From Bog-159 sp035308525 (GTDB lineage Bacteria; Acidobacteriota; Terriglobia; Bryobacterales; Bryobacteraceae), in contig DATGGM010000171.1 of assembly GCA_035308525.1 (NCBI GenBank), forward strand, positions 1-64,000: a stretch of 64,000 nt of DNA, written 5' to 3'. The position numbers were made by a program, and so were the translations under genes. A model generated the notes under the pieces. It had not been told where the DNA came from, searched no databases, and saw only the letters and a program-made list of their open reading frames with translations. Shown here piece after piece: positions 52,173 through 60,673 of this stretch (positions are counted from its first letter, which is position 1; every line of letters begins with the position of its first letter).

Positions 52173-52982
52173 TCAAAGCGCCAGTTCTTTATGATACATC
52201 ATGTCCTTCAGATTGAATTTGGTCTTGACCGGGAGTTGGCCCAGTTCCGTGGTGAAGGTGACTTCCCGATCGTCTTCGGTCAGCGGCACCACGTCGCGTG
52301 GAAAACCGAACAACAGCGTGGGAGGGCCGGAGCTGGTGATCGCGCCTTTCTTGACCGCGCTGGGCTGCGCCGGCGCCTTTCCCTTAGGTTCCAGATAGGT
52401 CAGGTTCTTGATGCGATCGAGCAACTCGTCGGTCAGTCCCTGCGACACCGTGGTGCCCGAGTCGCCGTCGTCGGAGTGCTGGCGGCCCTGCCGCAGAATC
52501 GGTACACCGCTGACGCTGATGACGTAGGCGTTGGCGAACTCCTCGGGCAGCGGATTTTTCAGGGCCTCCACTATGGGCTTGGCGCTTTCCCAGCGCACCG
52601 TAGCCTTATAGGATATGGGCATCGGTCCGCCTTGACCGCCGCCGCGCCTGCCGCCGCCCATTCCCCGGCCGCCGCCACCCATGCCGCCGCCGCCAGGGTA
52701 CCCGCCACCGCCGGCAGGATAACCACCGCCGCCGCCGACCCCGGGATCCCCCGGCGAGGCGCCTCCGTAGGGCCGGCTCATGGCCGCCGACGAAGCCGTC
52801 ACCTCTTTGGCCCACGGCGATTTTGTCAGCAGCTTATCGATCTCTTCGCTGGACCACTCCGCCGGCTCTTTCTTGTTCCAGAAGTCCGAGTTGCCGGCAT
52901 ACAGCCGGAACCAGGGTTGTGCGCTCGCTCCGGCCGCGACCATCAGCAGCCCGCGGCGCGTGAAACCGTAAGTCTCAGACAT
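52173..52982 (-). CDS. Exported hypothetical protein with Tat-like signal and Gly-rich region
   Basis: This 269-residue protein has a start resembling a twin-arginine signal ('GFTRRGLLMVAAG'). It carries the acidobacterial motif 'EPAEWSSEEIDKLLTKSPWA', which I have seen in other hypothetical acidobacterial proteins. A long Gly-rich and Arg-rich run follows (about 75-120), then a beta-rich C-terminal half with 'VTFTTELGQLPVKTKFNLKDM'. The TRR-x-L-L pair fits the Tat consensus only partly. Function unknown. It lies 95 bases upstream of the barrel gene on the same strand. Confidence 0.65.
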   Translation of the reverse strand: MSETYGFTRRGLLMVAAGASAQPWFRLYAGNSDFWNKKEPAEWSSEEIDKLLTKSPWAKEVTASSAAMSRPYGGASPGDPGVGGGGGYPAGGGGYPGGGGMGGGGRGMGGGRRGGGQGGPMPISYKATVRWESAKPIVEALKNPLPEEFANAYVISVSGVPILRQGRQHSDDGDSGTTVSQGLTDELLDRIKNLTYLEPKGKAPAQPSAVKKGAITSSGPPTLLFGFPRDVVPLTEDDREVTFTTELGQLPVKTKFNLKDMMYHKELAL

Positions 52983-53059
52983 AGTCTTATCCTAATTAGC
53001 TTGAGACGTTAGAAAGGGCGCGTAAGGTTGCAGTGGAAATTCCGCCACTTTCTGCGAGA
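52983..53059. promoter_or_regulatory. Short divergent intergenic region
   Basis: This 77-base region separates the Tat-type protein gene (minus) and a small secreted protein gene (plus). No clear hexamer pair is visible. The plus gene has several possible starts in one frame: GTG 53033 and ATG 53060, 53066 and 53069. ATG 53060 or later is favoured because the signal peptide begins there. Confidence 0.3.
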
Positions 53060-53461
53060 ATGAGGATGATGCGGTATGCAATCCTCTCCCCTGCTTTGCT
53101 GATACTCCTGCTGCCGGCGCTCTCTCCTGCGCAGTTTGCCCCCCGCCGCCGCGGGCCGGTCTCCGCCTCCGCGAACTCCGGCCCTTATAACGGGCCCGCG
53201 GTTACCTTCAACGGAACCGTAAAGTCCCTGACTAAAAAGGAGCTCATCGTCGAGCTGGATCCCTCCGACCCCGCGGCGGAGCAACAGAGCATCACCTTCC
53301 GCCTCTCGAAGAAAACTAAATTCCTGAAGGACGATAAAGAGATCAAGCCGGCGGACATCCTGGTGGGAGCGCGCATCGCCGTGGATGCTACGCGCGACGG
53401 CGATCAGAAACTGTCGGCGCTCAATGTGATGGCCGCGCCGGCCGCGCAGGCTGCCAAGTAA
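53060..53461 (+). CDS. Small secreted DUF5666-like protein
   Basis: This protein of about 133 residues has a signal peptide (MRMMRYAILSPALLILLLPALSPAQ). The mature part starts 'FAPRRRG' and is followed by 'TFNGTVKSLTKKELIVELD', 'ITFRLSKKTKFLKDDKEIK' and 'ILVGARIAVDATRDGDQKLS'. That repeat-of-strands order is the DUF5666 pattern, an OB-like fold in small exported proteins. No partner genes are clear. It ends 8 bases before the convergent RsmI gene. Confidence 0.7.
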   Translation: MRMMRYAILSPALLILLLPALSPAQFAPRRRGPVSASANSGPYNGPAVTFNGTVKSLTKKELIVELDPSDPAAEQQSITFRLSKKTKFLKDDKEIKPADILVGARIAVDATRDGDQKLSALNVMAAPAAQAAK

Positions 53462-53469
53462 TCTTCCGG

Positions 53470-54321
53470 CTACCCGCGCTTCAGCTTCTCCAGTTCGGCA
53501 TAGACTTCGCGCTTCGGCCACCCTCTACGATGCGCCACTGTCTTGATGGCCTCCATGCGGGACATACCCCGCGCCATACAAACCTCCACGGCTTCCGCCA
53601 CGGGGGTATCGTCCACGGCCGCGGCCGGCCGCTTGCCGATTAACAGGGTAATCTCGCCTTTCACCGATTCGCGGGCCGCCAACACAGCGCGGACCTCGGC
53701 CGCCGGGCCGCGCAGAAACTCCTCATGCACTTTGGTCAGTTCTCGCGCCACCACCACCGGCCGTTCGCCCATAGTCTGCTCGACCCCCGCCAGCGTCTCC
53801 ACGATGCGGTGCGGCGCATCATAAAAGATCAACGTGCACGGCTCGTCGGCGAGCGCTTCGAGCACGCGCAGCCGCTGACCGGATTTGGCCGGCAGGAAGC
53901 CGCCAAAATGAAAGCTGTCGGTCGCCAGGCCGGATGCCGCCAGCGCGGTGACCAGCGCGGACGCCCCCGGCACCGCCTCCACCCGTATGCCCTGCTCCAC
54001 CGCCGCGCGCACCAGCCGGTAGCCCGGGTCGCAGATCAGCGGCATGCCGGCATCGGACACCAGCGCCACCCTGGCCCCCGCCAGCAGCTTTTCAATCAAC
54101 TCCAGGCTGCGCCCGGTTTCGTTGTGTTCGTGATAGCTCACCGTGGGCTTGCTGATTTCGTAATGGTCCAGTAGCTTGCGGGTCTGGCGCGTGTCCTCGC
54201 ACGCGATCAGGTCCGCCTCCCGCAGCACGCGCGCCGCGCGATAGGTCATGTCTTCCAGGTTGCCGATCGGCGTGCCCACCAGGTACAGAGTTCCGCGCGG
54301 CGTGTGCGGGGCTCCCGTCAC
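53470..54321 (-). CDS. rsmI: 16S rRNA (cytidine1402-2'-O)-methyltransferase RsmI
   Basis: This 283-residue protein belongs to the tetrapyrrole-methylase-like fold. It shows the RsmI signatures 'YLVGTPIGNLEDMTYRA', 'ACEDTRQTRKLL', 'VSDAGMPLICDPG' and 'VPGASALVTALAASGL'. With RsmH it methylates C1402 of 16S rRNA, using S-adenosyl-methionine. A helical C-terminal extension 'GMSRMEAIKTVAHRRGWPKR' is normal for the family. The start overlaps the stop of the coiled-coil gene (ATGA, 54318-54321), so it is the last gene of the directon. Confidence 0.95.
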   Translation of the reverse strand: MTGAPHTPRGTLYLVGTPIGNLEDMTYRAARVLREADLIACEDTRQTRKLLDHYEISKPTVSYHEHNETGRSLELIEKLLAGARVALVSDAGMPLICDPGYRLVRAAVEQGIRVEAVPGASALVTALAASGLATDSFHFGGFLPAKSGQRLRVLEALADEPCTLIFYDAPHRIVETLAGVEQTMGERPVVVARELTKVHEEFLRGPAAEVRAVLAARESVKGEITLLIGKRPAAAVDDTPVAEAVEVCMARGMSRMEAIKTVAHRRGWPKREVYAELEKLKRG

Positions 54322-55130
54322 TTGCCGGCCATCTTCTTCTGGATCAGGCGGGCTTGCGCATCTAAACTGTTCAACTGGCGCAAGTCTTCCTCGGCCATGG
54401 CAATGGCATCCTGGATGCGCGCCAGGTCGGCGCTGCCCGCGGCGGGCGCGTCGGTGCGCTGCGCCTGCAGCACTCCGGACATGGACCGGTATTGCTCGGT
54501 AATCTGCTTGTAGCGCCGCAGGATGCTGTTCAGGTAGGCCTCGCGGCGCTGGTGGATATCCTGCAACTCAGCGGCAAACTGCTGGAGCTGCGCGATCTTC
54601 TGTACGTCGCCGCCGCTCTGGTCCCGCAGTTTTTGATAAGTAATCTCCACCTGCGTCACGCGGTCGCGGCTGCTCTTCAACTCCTTCTGCAACGCATCCA
54701 CCGCCTGGTTGGCGGTGGACAGGCTCTCCTTCAGATCGCTTTCCGACGCGGCCAGCCGCTTGTTCTCCACCCGTAGATTGCGGAGCTGCGCCTCCGCCTC
54801 GTCCGCGCGGGCCTCCAGGCGCGCGATGGAAACGTTGGCATCCCCGAGCGAAAGCTTCAGCCGCTGAATGGCGATGGCGTCTTCCGGATTCATGGAGGGG
54901 CGCGCCGCGCGGGGGGCGGCGGGGATCTCCGTCGCGGGCGCCGGCGCGCTGGCCGCGGAACCCGGCGGCGCGGCGCGCGTGAGATCGTTCACCTGCCGCC
55001 GCAGCTGCTCGTTCTGATGCGTCGCTGCCGCGATCTGATTGGCCTGCCGCCGGACGACGCTCTCCCGCCATACCGCCACCGCGGCGGCCGCCAGCAGGAT
55101 GACCAATATGCCCCAACGTTTCACTGCCAC
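54318..55130 (-). CDS. Membrane-anchored coiled-coil protein
   Basis: This 270-residue protein has an N-terminal membrane helix (residues 7-22) and a coiled coil ('QIAAATHQNEQLRRQVNDLT'). An Ala/Pro linker follows (53-75), and a long second coiled coil spans about residues 88-255 with heptad Leu patterns ('DALQKELKSSRDRVTQVE'). No enzyme motif. It starts 4 bases after the VWA gene and overlaps RsmI by ATGA. The topology is like proteins that link envelope layers or organise partners, but no family is recognised. Confidence 0.72.
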   Translation of the reverse strand: MAVKRWGILVILLAAAAVAVWRESVVRRQANQIAAATHQNEQLRRQVNDLTRAAPPGSAASAPAPATEIPAAPRAARPSMNPEDAIAIQRLKLSLGDANVSIARLEARADEAEAQLRNLRVENKRLAASESDLKESLSTANQAVDALQKELKSSRDRVTQVEITYQKLRDQSGGDVQKIAQLQQFAAELQDIHQRREAYLNSILRRYKQITEQYRSMSGVLQAQRTDAPAAGSADLARIQDAIAMAEEDLRQLNSLDAQARLIQKKMAGK

Positions 55131-55134
55131 CGTA

Positions 55135-56070
55135 TTATCTCTCTTTCACCACAAAACGGGTGCGATAGGTCAGGCTGCCTTTCTCTCCCGCATCCAGTTG
55201 CACCTGCAAGCTCTTCGGCGCGTGCTCGGGCAACGCCACCGCCACGCTGTAGGAAGACGTGATCTGCGCCAGCGCGCGATCGATGGCTTCTGCGATCTCT
55301 TCACTCGACCGGCAGAAGATGGCGCTGCCGCCGGTCACCTCCGCCAGTTGCTTCAACCCGTTCTGATAGGCCTCGCCCAATCGGTCGCTGCGAGCCCTCA
55401 GGTGCACCACGAACAGCGGCGCCTGCCGCTCCGCCAGTACCCCCGCAACCTTCGAGATCTTGTCTTGAATTAATGCCTCGGGAAAGCGGCGGCTCAAATC
55501 GTGCGTGTCACTCGAGTTGATGACCGGGTTGGTGAAATCCTCGCGGTAGTTCTCCACGTCGCTGTCGGTCAAATACAGCACGGCCACGCGCACGTTGCTC
55601 TTGGCCAGAATCGCATCGGCCAGGTTGGTCACGGTTTCCACGGTGTCCAGCAGCCCGGCCTTGCCGCTCACAGGCAGGTCGTGCACGGCGGCCACCGCCG
55701 GCGCGCGATCCACGCCTGGGTCCGCCAGCACCTTGGGCCCGTCCTGCGCGCGCATGACCGCCACGGTTGCGCGCGGCGGCAGTTTCTCGATATCTGCCGC
55801 CAGGGCTTCCTTGGCCGGCTCCGCCAGCGACAGATCGCCGGCCAGATCGAGCACCACCACCAGCAAAAGGTCGTCGTCTGGGCCCTTCACGTCCACCACC
55901 CGCGAGGCCGTTCCTCCCAGCGTGGCTCTGAGATCCTTGGCGGCTAGCGGAGGCGCGTCCTTGTCGCCTGCCCACACGGCGACCTTGAGGATTGAGTTGG
56001 TGAGCTTAGGGGGAGTAGCGGCCAGCGCCGCGATCAACATCAACACCGGCAGCAGCCAGCGCGCATTCAT
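55135..56070 (-). CDS. VWFA-related acidobacterial protein with degenerate MIDAS
   Basis: This 311-residue protein has a signal peptide (about 1-18). A von Willebrand A-like domain follows, of the 'VWFA-related acidobacterial domain' type: 'DDLLLVVVLDLAGDLSLAEP', a second 'VRVAVLYLTDSDVENYRED', and a C-terminal strand-rich part 'SSYSVAVALPEHA'. The metal site expected as D-x-S-x-S reads D-L-A-G-D, so two serines are missing and metal binding is doubtful. Its start overlaps the stop of the TonB receptor (TGATG). A role as an extracytoplasmic adhesion or scaffold partner of the receptor is inferred. Confidence 0.78.
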   Translation of the reverse strand: MNARWLLPVLMLIAALAATPPKLTNSILKVAVWAGDKDAPPLAAKDLRATLGGTASRVVDVKGPDDDLLLVVVLDLAGDLSLAEPAKEALAADIEKLPPRATVAVMRAQDGPKVLADPGVDRAPAVAAVHDLPVSGKAGLLDTVETVTNLADAILAKSNVRVAVLYLTDSDVENYREDFTNPVINSSDTHDLSRRFPEALIQDKISKVAGVLAERQAPLFVVHLRARSDRLGEAYQNGLKQLAEVTGGSAIFCRSSEEIAEAIDRALAQITSSYSVAVALPEHAPKSLQVQLDAGEKGSLTYRTRFVVKER

Positions 56071-58883
56071 CAGAAGCTCAACCTCAGCCCCAATTGAATC
56101 ACGCGGCCGCCCCGCGAGCCGATGATCTTCCCCGCATTCACATTGGGCGTGGTGGCCGACCCGATGGTGTTATCCGGATCGTTCCAATTGGCGTGATTGA
56201 TGAAATCGAAGGCCGCCGCGTTGAACTCCAGGGTACGCTCCGCCGCCAAAGCGAAGCGCTTGTTCAACGACATATCCCAATTCTGCCAGCCGGGATTCAG
56301 CAGGCCGGCTTGCGTGCGCGATACGTCGCCGATCGTGAAATCCGGGGGTTGCACGAATGCCGCCGGGTTGTACCACAGCCCCGGGCCCTGGTTTGGGACG
56401 TGGGGGTCAACGCCGGGCACCGCGTCCACATGCAGCGCCTGCACCACGCCGCCTGTGTTGTTGAACAGCGGAGTCAGGTAAATGGGATCACCGCTGGCCA
56501 CCGTCGCCATGCCGCTCACCGACCACCCGTCGATCACGTACCGGCGCCAGTCCGGAAAACGCAGAAACGGCTTATTGCTGCCGATCGGCAGTTCGTAGGT
56601 GTACGTCAGATCCAGGTGCTCCGGACGATTGCCCGCGGTCACCGACCATTCGTCCTGCCGGTTGTAGAAATCCTGCGTGCCGTAGGGTCCCGAGTAGTCG
56701 TCCATCTGCTTGTTGAATTCGAAATACGCGCTCAGCGACAGCCCTTGCGACAGGCGCTTCTCCACTCTTACGTAGCCCGCGTCCCGCTGGTAGCGGCCCA
56801 CCGGATACAGGCCGTACAAATTGAATCCCTGATACTGCGGATAAGGCCGCAGCGATTGATTGAACGCCAGATCGTTTAACTGAATCCCGTACTTCAGGTC
56901 TTCGAGCGGGATGGCATTGGGATTGGCGGAGCCGTTGCCTACCAGCAGGTTCTTGCCCCCGGAGTAGGCCGCCCCCGCGGTGAGGATGGTCGATCCGGGC
57001 AGTTCCCTCTCTACCGACAGCGAAGCCGATTGATATGTGGGCAGACGGTCCGACCTATCCATCAGATCGGCAATCGTATTATTTGCTGCGTCGGGCTTCA
57101 GGTCGGGGATGGGCATGGCCGGTGCAGGCATGCCATTGCGCAACACCAGCGCCGGCTGCAACTGTGCGTCGGGCGAGAGAAACGTGGAATACAGGTTGAA
57201 GCCCTGTGTGCCAAACTGGCCCGAATAGATGGGAATGCCCGAATAATTGCGCGCGAAGGACGCCCGCACCACGGTCTTGGCGTCATTCCGCGGATTCCAG
57301 GCAATGCTCAGGCTGGGCGCCAGGCGCACCAGCGTGGGCTGGAATGCGCTGCCCAGGCCGTCTTGTCCCGCCACCACCAGCGCCCCCGCCAGGCCGTTCG
57401 CGGGATTGATGGCGCTCAGGTCCACGGTCGACTGCCGGTCGTATTTCTCCATGCGCGGTCGAAACATCTCCACAGTGAGCCCCAGACTGATGGTGAGGCC
57501 CTTCATCGCCTCATAGCGGTCGCGAAACGCCAGCGATCCTTCCGAGCGCCTGAAATAGGAAGGCTGCGTATCGATGGTCTGCTCGGCGAAATACGGCATG
57601 CCGAGCAGGAAGCTGGCCAGCGCGTCGCCCGTATCCACGATCCCCGGCAGGCTGGTCAGCCCTTCGTTGAATGAAAGCAGGCCCGCCGGGTATTGCGGCC
57701 AGAAGCTGTTCACCTGCTGGCGCGTATACTGGCCAACCACCCGCACCGTGTGCTGGCCGCGCTTGGTGGAGAGGCCGTCGGTCCACGTGTATACGTTGCG
57801 CGCGTTCCGCGAGAACGGATACGCCTGCCCCATGCTCAGGTAAGGGCCCAGCGCGACCTGCGGGAAGCCGTTCCCCTCAATTCCCGCCAGGCCTATCTGC
57901 GCCGCGTAATTGGTCTGATCCTGCGGGTCGCCGCTGGTCGACACATTGGAATTGGCTTCGAAGGTCAGCGTGTTGACGGTGCGCGCCGAGGCCGTGAACA
58001 CGTATTCGAGCGATCCGCGGCGGGTTTGGAAATCGCGGTTGGAAGGCCCCGGATTGGCGGCCGAAGGAAACCACTGGGCGGCGCCCAGAGTGCCGTTCGA
58101 AAACGCCAGCTCCACCGTCACGCGATGCCGCTCCCGAATGGTTTGATCCAGCTTGCCGATCATGCCGTTGGCCGTGTTGGTCTCCGGTGAATCGATGAAG
58201 TAGTTATTGCGGAAAAATGGTCCGATGTCCGTGTTGGGCGCCGGATAGAACTTAAGCGCGTTGAGCGCCACCGGGTCCAGTTGGGATTTCGGAATGACGT
58301 TGCCCGGAAACGGATCGCGTTGGTATTGCAGGTTGGTCGTGGAGACCGGTTGCGTCGCATCGTAACCCGCATTGGGACTGGTGGTGCCCGGATCGTAAAT
58401 CGGAAGTACGTTGCCGGCCGCATCCACCACGTCTGAATAATCGCCGCTGCGCTGCGCCATGGTGGGGATGGTCTGGAGATACGTGCGCGCAATGTCTTCG
58501 CGCACACCCTCATAAGAGATCGAGAAATACGTATTGCGCCCCTCGATCAGGTGCGGCAGCGCCAGCGGGCCGGCTACGTTGAACCCGAATTGATTGCGGC
58601 GCAACAGGCCTTTGTCGCCGCCGTTCTGGCGGATCTCGTGGGGCACCGCATCCAGCGCATCGTTGCGAAAATTCTCGAACAGGCGCCCGTGCCAGTCGCG
58701 CAAAGGACTGTGCCGGGCGGCCTTGGGCGGGCTGTCGGCGCGCAGGCCCAAATTGCGTGTTTGGGCCTTAAACTCCTCTATGGCGCTGCTCATCTCGGCG
58801 TCTGGAGGTGCCGGAGAGGGCTGCTGCCCTGCTGCCGCCACGGCGCACAGACACACCGCCAGAGCGTATTGGCGGAGCGGCAT
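56070..58883 (-). CDS. Oar-like TonB-dependent receptor, short N-terminus
   Basis: This 937-residue outer-membrane protein has a signal peptide (about 1-19, MPLRQYALAVCLCAVAAAG). The acidobacterial Oar-like barrel pattern follows ('LRRNQFGFNVAGPLALPHL', 'NTYFSISYEGVREDIART') with aromatic strand repeats through to a C-terminal 'VIQLGLRLSF'. The usual N-terminal carboxypeptidase-regulatory-like domain and the first part of the plug are absent. Only about 70 residues separate the signal peptide from 'HGRLFENFRNDALDA', where a full-size relative would have several hundred. The receptor may therefore not need TonB, or may rely on the neighbouring VWA protein, to which it is translationally coupled. 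Confidence 0.82.
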   Translation of the reverse strand: MPLRQYALAVCLCAVAAAGQQPSPAPPDAEMSSAIEEFKAQTRNLGLRADSPPKAARHSPLRDWHGRLFENFRNDALDAVPHEIRQNGGDKGLLRRNQFGFNVAGPLALPHLIEGRNTYFSISYEGVREDIARTYLQTIPTMAQRSGDYSDVVDAAGNVLPIYDPGTTSPNAGYDATQPVSTTNLQYQRDPFPGNVIPKSQLDPVALNALKFYPAPNTDIGPFFRNNYFIDSPETNTANGMIGKLDQTIRERHRVTVELAFSNGTLGAAQWFPSAANPGPSNRDFQTRRGSLEYVFTASARTVNTLTFEANSNVSTSGDPQDQTNYAAQIGLAGIEGNGFPQVALGPYLSMGQAYPFSRNARNVYTWTDGLSTKRGQHTVRVVGQYTRQQVNSFWPQYPAGLLSFNEGLTSLPGIVDTGDALASFLLGMPYFAEQTIDTQPSYFRRSEGSLAFRDRYEAMKGLTISLGLTVEMFRPRMEKYDRQSTVDLSAINPANGLAGALVVAGQDGLGSAFQPTLVRLAPSLSIAWNPRNDAKTVVRASFARNYSGIPIYSGQFGTQGFNLYSTFLSPDAQLQPALVLRNGMPAPAMPIPDLKPDAANNTIADLMDRSDRLPTYQSASLSVERELPGSTILTAGAAYSGGKNLLVGNGSANPNAIPLEDLKYGIQLNDLAFNQSLRPYPQYQGFNLYGLYPVGRYQRDAGYVRVEKRLSQGLSLSAYFEFNKQMDDYSGPYGTQDFYNRQDEWSVTAGNRPEHLDLTYTYELPIGSNKPFLRFPDWRRYVIDGWSVSGMATVASGDPIYLTPLFNNTGGVVQALHVDAVPGVDPHVPNQGPGLWYNPAAFVQPPDFTIGDVSRTQAGLLNPGWQNWDMSLNKRFALAAERTLEFNAAAFDFINHANWNDPDNTIGSATTPNVNAGKIIGSRGGRVIQLGLRLSF

Positions 58884-58927
58884 ACGCCATATTTTATCAA
58901 GCGGCGGCCGTGCGTCGCTTGGCCCCG

Positions 58928-60673
58928 TCAATGCAGATCGATGGTGAACGTGGCGCCCTTGCCCGGCTCGCTGCGCACGGCGATCTTGCCCCCGTGATCG
59001 CTGACCACGGATTGCACGATAGCCAGCCCCAGCCCGGTGCCGTGCGTCTTGGTCGTGTAGTATGGTGTGAACAACCGGTCGCATTCTTCCTGCGTCAGCC
59101 CCTGGCCGGTGTCGGCCACCTCCAGGCGCACGCCGCTTTCCTTTGCGATGGTGCGGACGGTGAGCCTGCCTCCCGAAGGCATGGCGTCGATGGCGTTCAA
59201 CACCAGGTTCTGCACGGCCCGCCCGAGTTGGCTGGGGTCCGCCTGAATCGCCCGCAGATCCGGCGCCAGCTCCAGCCCCAGTTCGACGCCGGCGGCCTGC
59301 ATCTGCGCCTCGAACAGCTTCAGGCTGTCGCGCACCAGGCCGTTCAGGTCCACCGTTTCCAGGCGCGGCGGCGGCATTTTGGCGAAGTCGCTGAAGCGCC
59401 CGATGATGCCGCGCAGTATGCCCAGCTCCGCCAGCAGCGTGGCCGTGCTCTCGCGAAACACTTCATCGAACTGCTCGGGATGCGTGGCCCGCGCGCGCTG
59501 CAGGTTCTCCACGGTGATCTGCAGCGGAAACAGCGGATTCTTCAACTCGTGCGCCAGGCGGCGGGCCAATTCCCGCCAGGCGGCCACCCGCTCGGCCTGC
59601 ACCAGCCGGTCGCGCTGCTCCAGCAGTTCCCCCGTCATCTGGTTGAATGCCGCGGCCAGCGCGCCGATCTCATCGCCGGAGCGTACGTCCACCTGTGCGT
59701 GCCAGTCGCCGCCGGCCACCGCCCGGGCTCCCGCAGCCAGCGCTTCCACCGGACGCGTAATGCGCGCGGTGGTCCAGAAGGTCACCAGCACCGCCAGCAG
59801 GATTCCGCCCGCCGCCACCAGGATTTCGACGCGGCGCAGAAAGCGCTCCAGCCCCACCTGCTCGCGCCGCGAACTCCCCACCAGGAACGCGCCCATCAGT
59901 TCGTTGTCCGGACCGATCAGCGGAATGCCGTGAAACGTTTCGGCGCCGGCGGCGTCGCCCGACCAGTTCACGGTTCGGGTCAAGTCGGTCCGCCGCTGCC
60001 GAATCTCGTTGATGAGCGGAGCCAGGGCCGCGGTCTGCGGCACCGGGCCGGACGCATCGATCACCGACTGCGGCTCCCGGTACAACAGCGCCCGCATACC
60101 GGCCGGCAGCACGAATGTCGAAAGAAATTCGCGGTCGAGCGCCTGCCCGCCGATCACATACAGCTTGCTGTCCGCCACCTGCGCCATGCGCACCGCGACT
60201 AAGGCCAATGCCGTATCCGAGGGCAGTTCCTCGCGCTTCAGGAAGGGTTCCTGGGTATCCCAGTCCTGGCGGCGAGTCACCCAGTCTTCGTGATAATCGA
60301 AGCGCGCCGGCCACTGCGCCGACGAGACGATGCTTCCGTTGCCGGAGACCAGCTCCAGAAAATCCAGGTTGTGCGCCGTGGCCACCGGCTGCGCGGCTTC
60401 GTAGTAAGCCGACGCACCCGCGTCCGGGCGGGTCAGCCCGATCACCATGTCGCGCGTGGTGTCGGCCTGGGCGATATCCTTCACCTGCCGCGCAATCTCG
60501 CGTTGGCGGCGGAGAAACTCCTGCCGGAATTGCGCGGTCAGCGCCGCCACCCGCTGCTCGTCGAGACGCTCGAAAGCCCGCCGCGTAGTCGTCGATACGA
60601 TGGCCCCCACGAATACTACGGCGATCACCACGGTCAGCGAGAAGATCAGCAGCAGCCGCGTGCGGAAGGTCAT
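58928..60673 (-). CDS. NtrY-like membrane sensor histidine kinase
   Basis: This 581-residue protein has TM1 about 7-28, a periplasmic sensor of about 250 residues, and TM2 about 283-300. A HAMP region follows ('RITRPVEALAAGARAVAGG'), then the HisKA domain with H375 in 'RRLAHELKNPLFP'. The ATPase domain has N493 in 'LVLNAIDAMPSGG', 'DTGQGL' and 'GTGLGL'. All catalytic motifs are intact. The extracytoplasmic part has no family that I recognise. It starts inside the stop of the substrate-binding protein gene (ATGA, 60670-60673), which makes a dedicated receptor-kinase pair likely. No response regulator is directly downstream. Confidence 0.88.
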   Translation of the reverse strand: MTFRTRLLLIFSLTVVIAVVFVGAIVSTTTRRAFERLDEQRVAALTAQFRQEFLRRQREIARQVKDIAQADTTRDMVIGLTRPDAGASAYYEAAQPVATAHNLDFLELVSGNGSIVSSAQWPARFDYHEDWVTRRQDWDTQEPFLKREELPSDTALALVAVRMAQVADSKLYVIGGQALDREFLSTFVLPAGMRALLYREPQSVIDASGPVPQTAALAPLINEIRQRRTDLTRTVNWSGDAAGAETFHGIPLIGPDNELMGAFLVGSSRREQVGLERFLRRVEILVAAGGILLAVLVTFWTTARITRPVEALAAGARAVAGGDWHAQVDVRSGDEIGALAAAFNQMTGELLEQRDRLVQAERVAAWRELARRLAHELKNPLFPLQITVENLQRARATHPEQFDEVFRESTATLLAELGILRGIIGRFSDFAKMPPPRLETVDLNGLVRDSLKLFEAQMQAAGVELGLELAPDLRAIQADPSQLGRAVQNLVLNAIDAMPSGGRLTVRTIAKESGVRLEVADTGQGLTQEECDRLFTPYYTTKTHGTGLGLAIVQSVVSDHGGKIAVRSEPGKGATFTIDLH

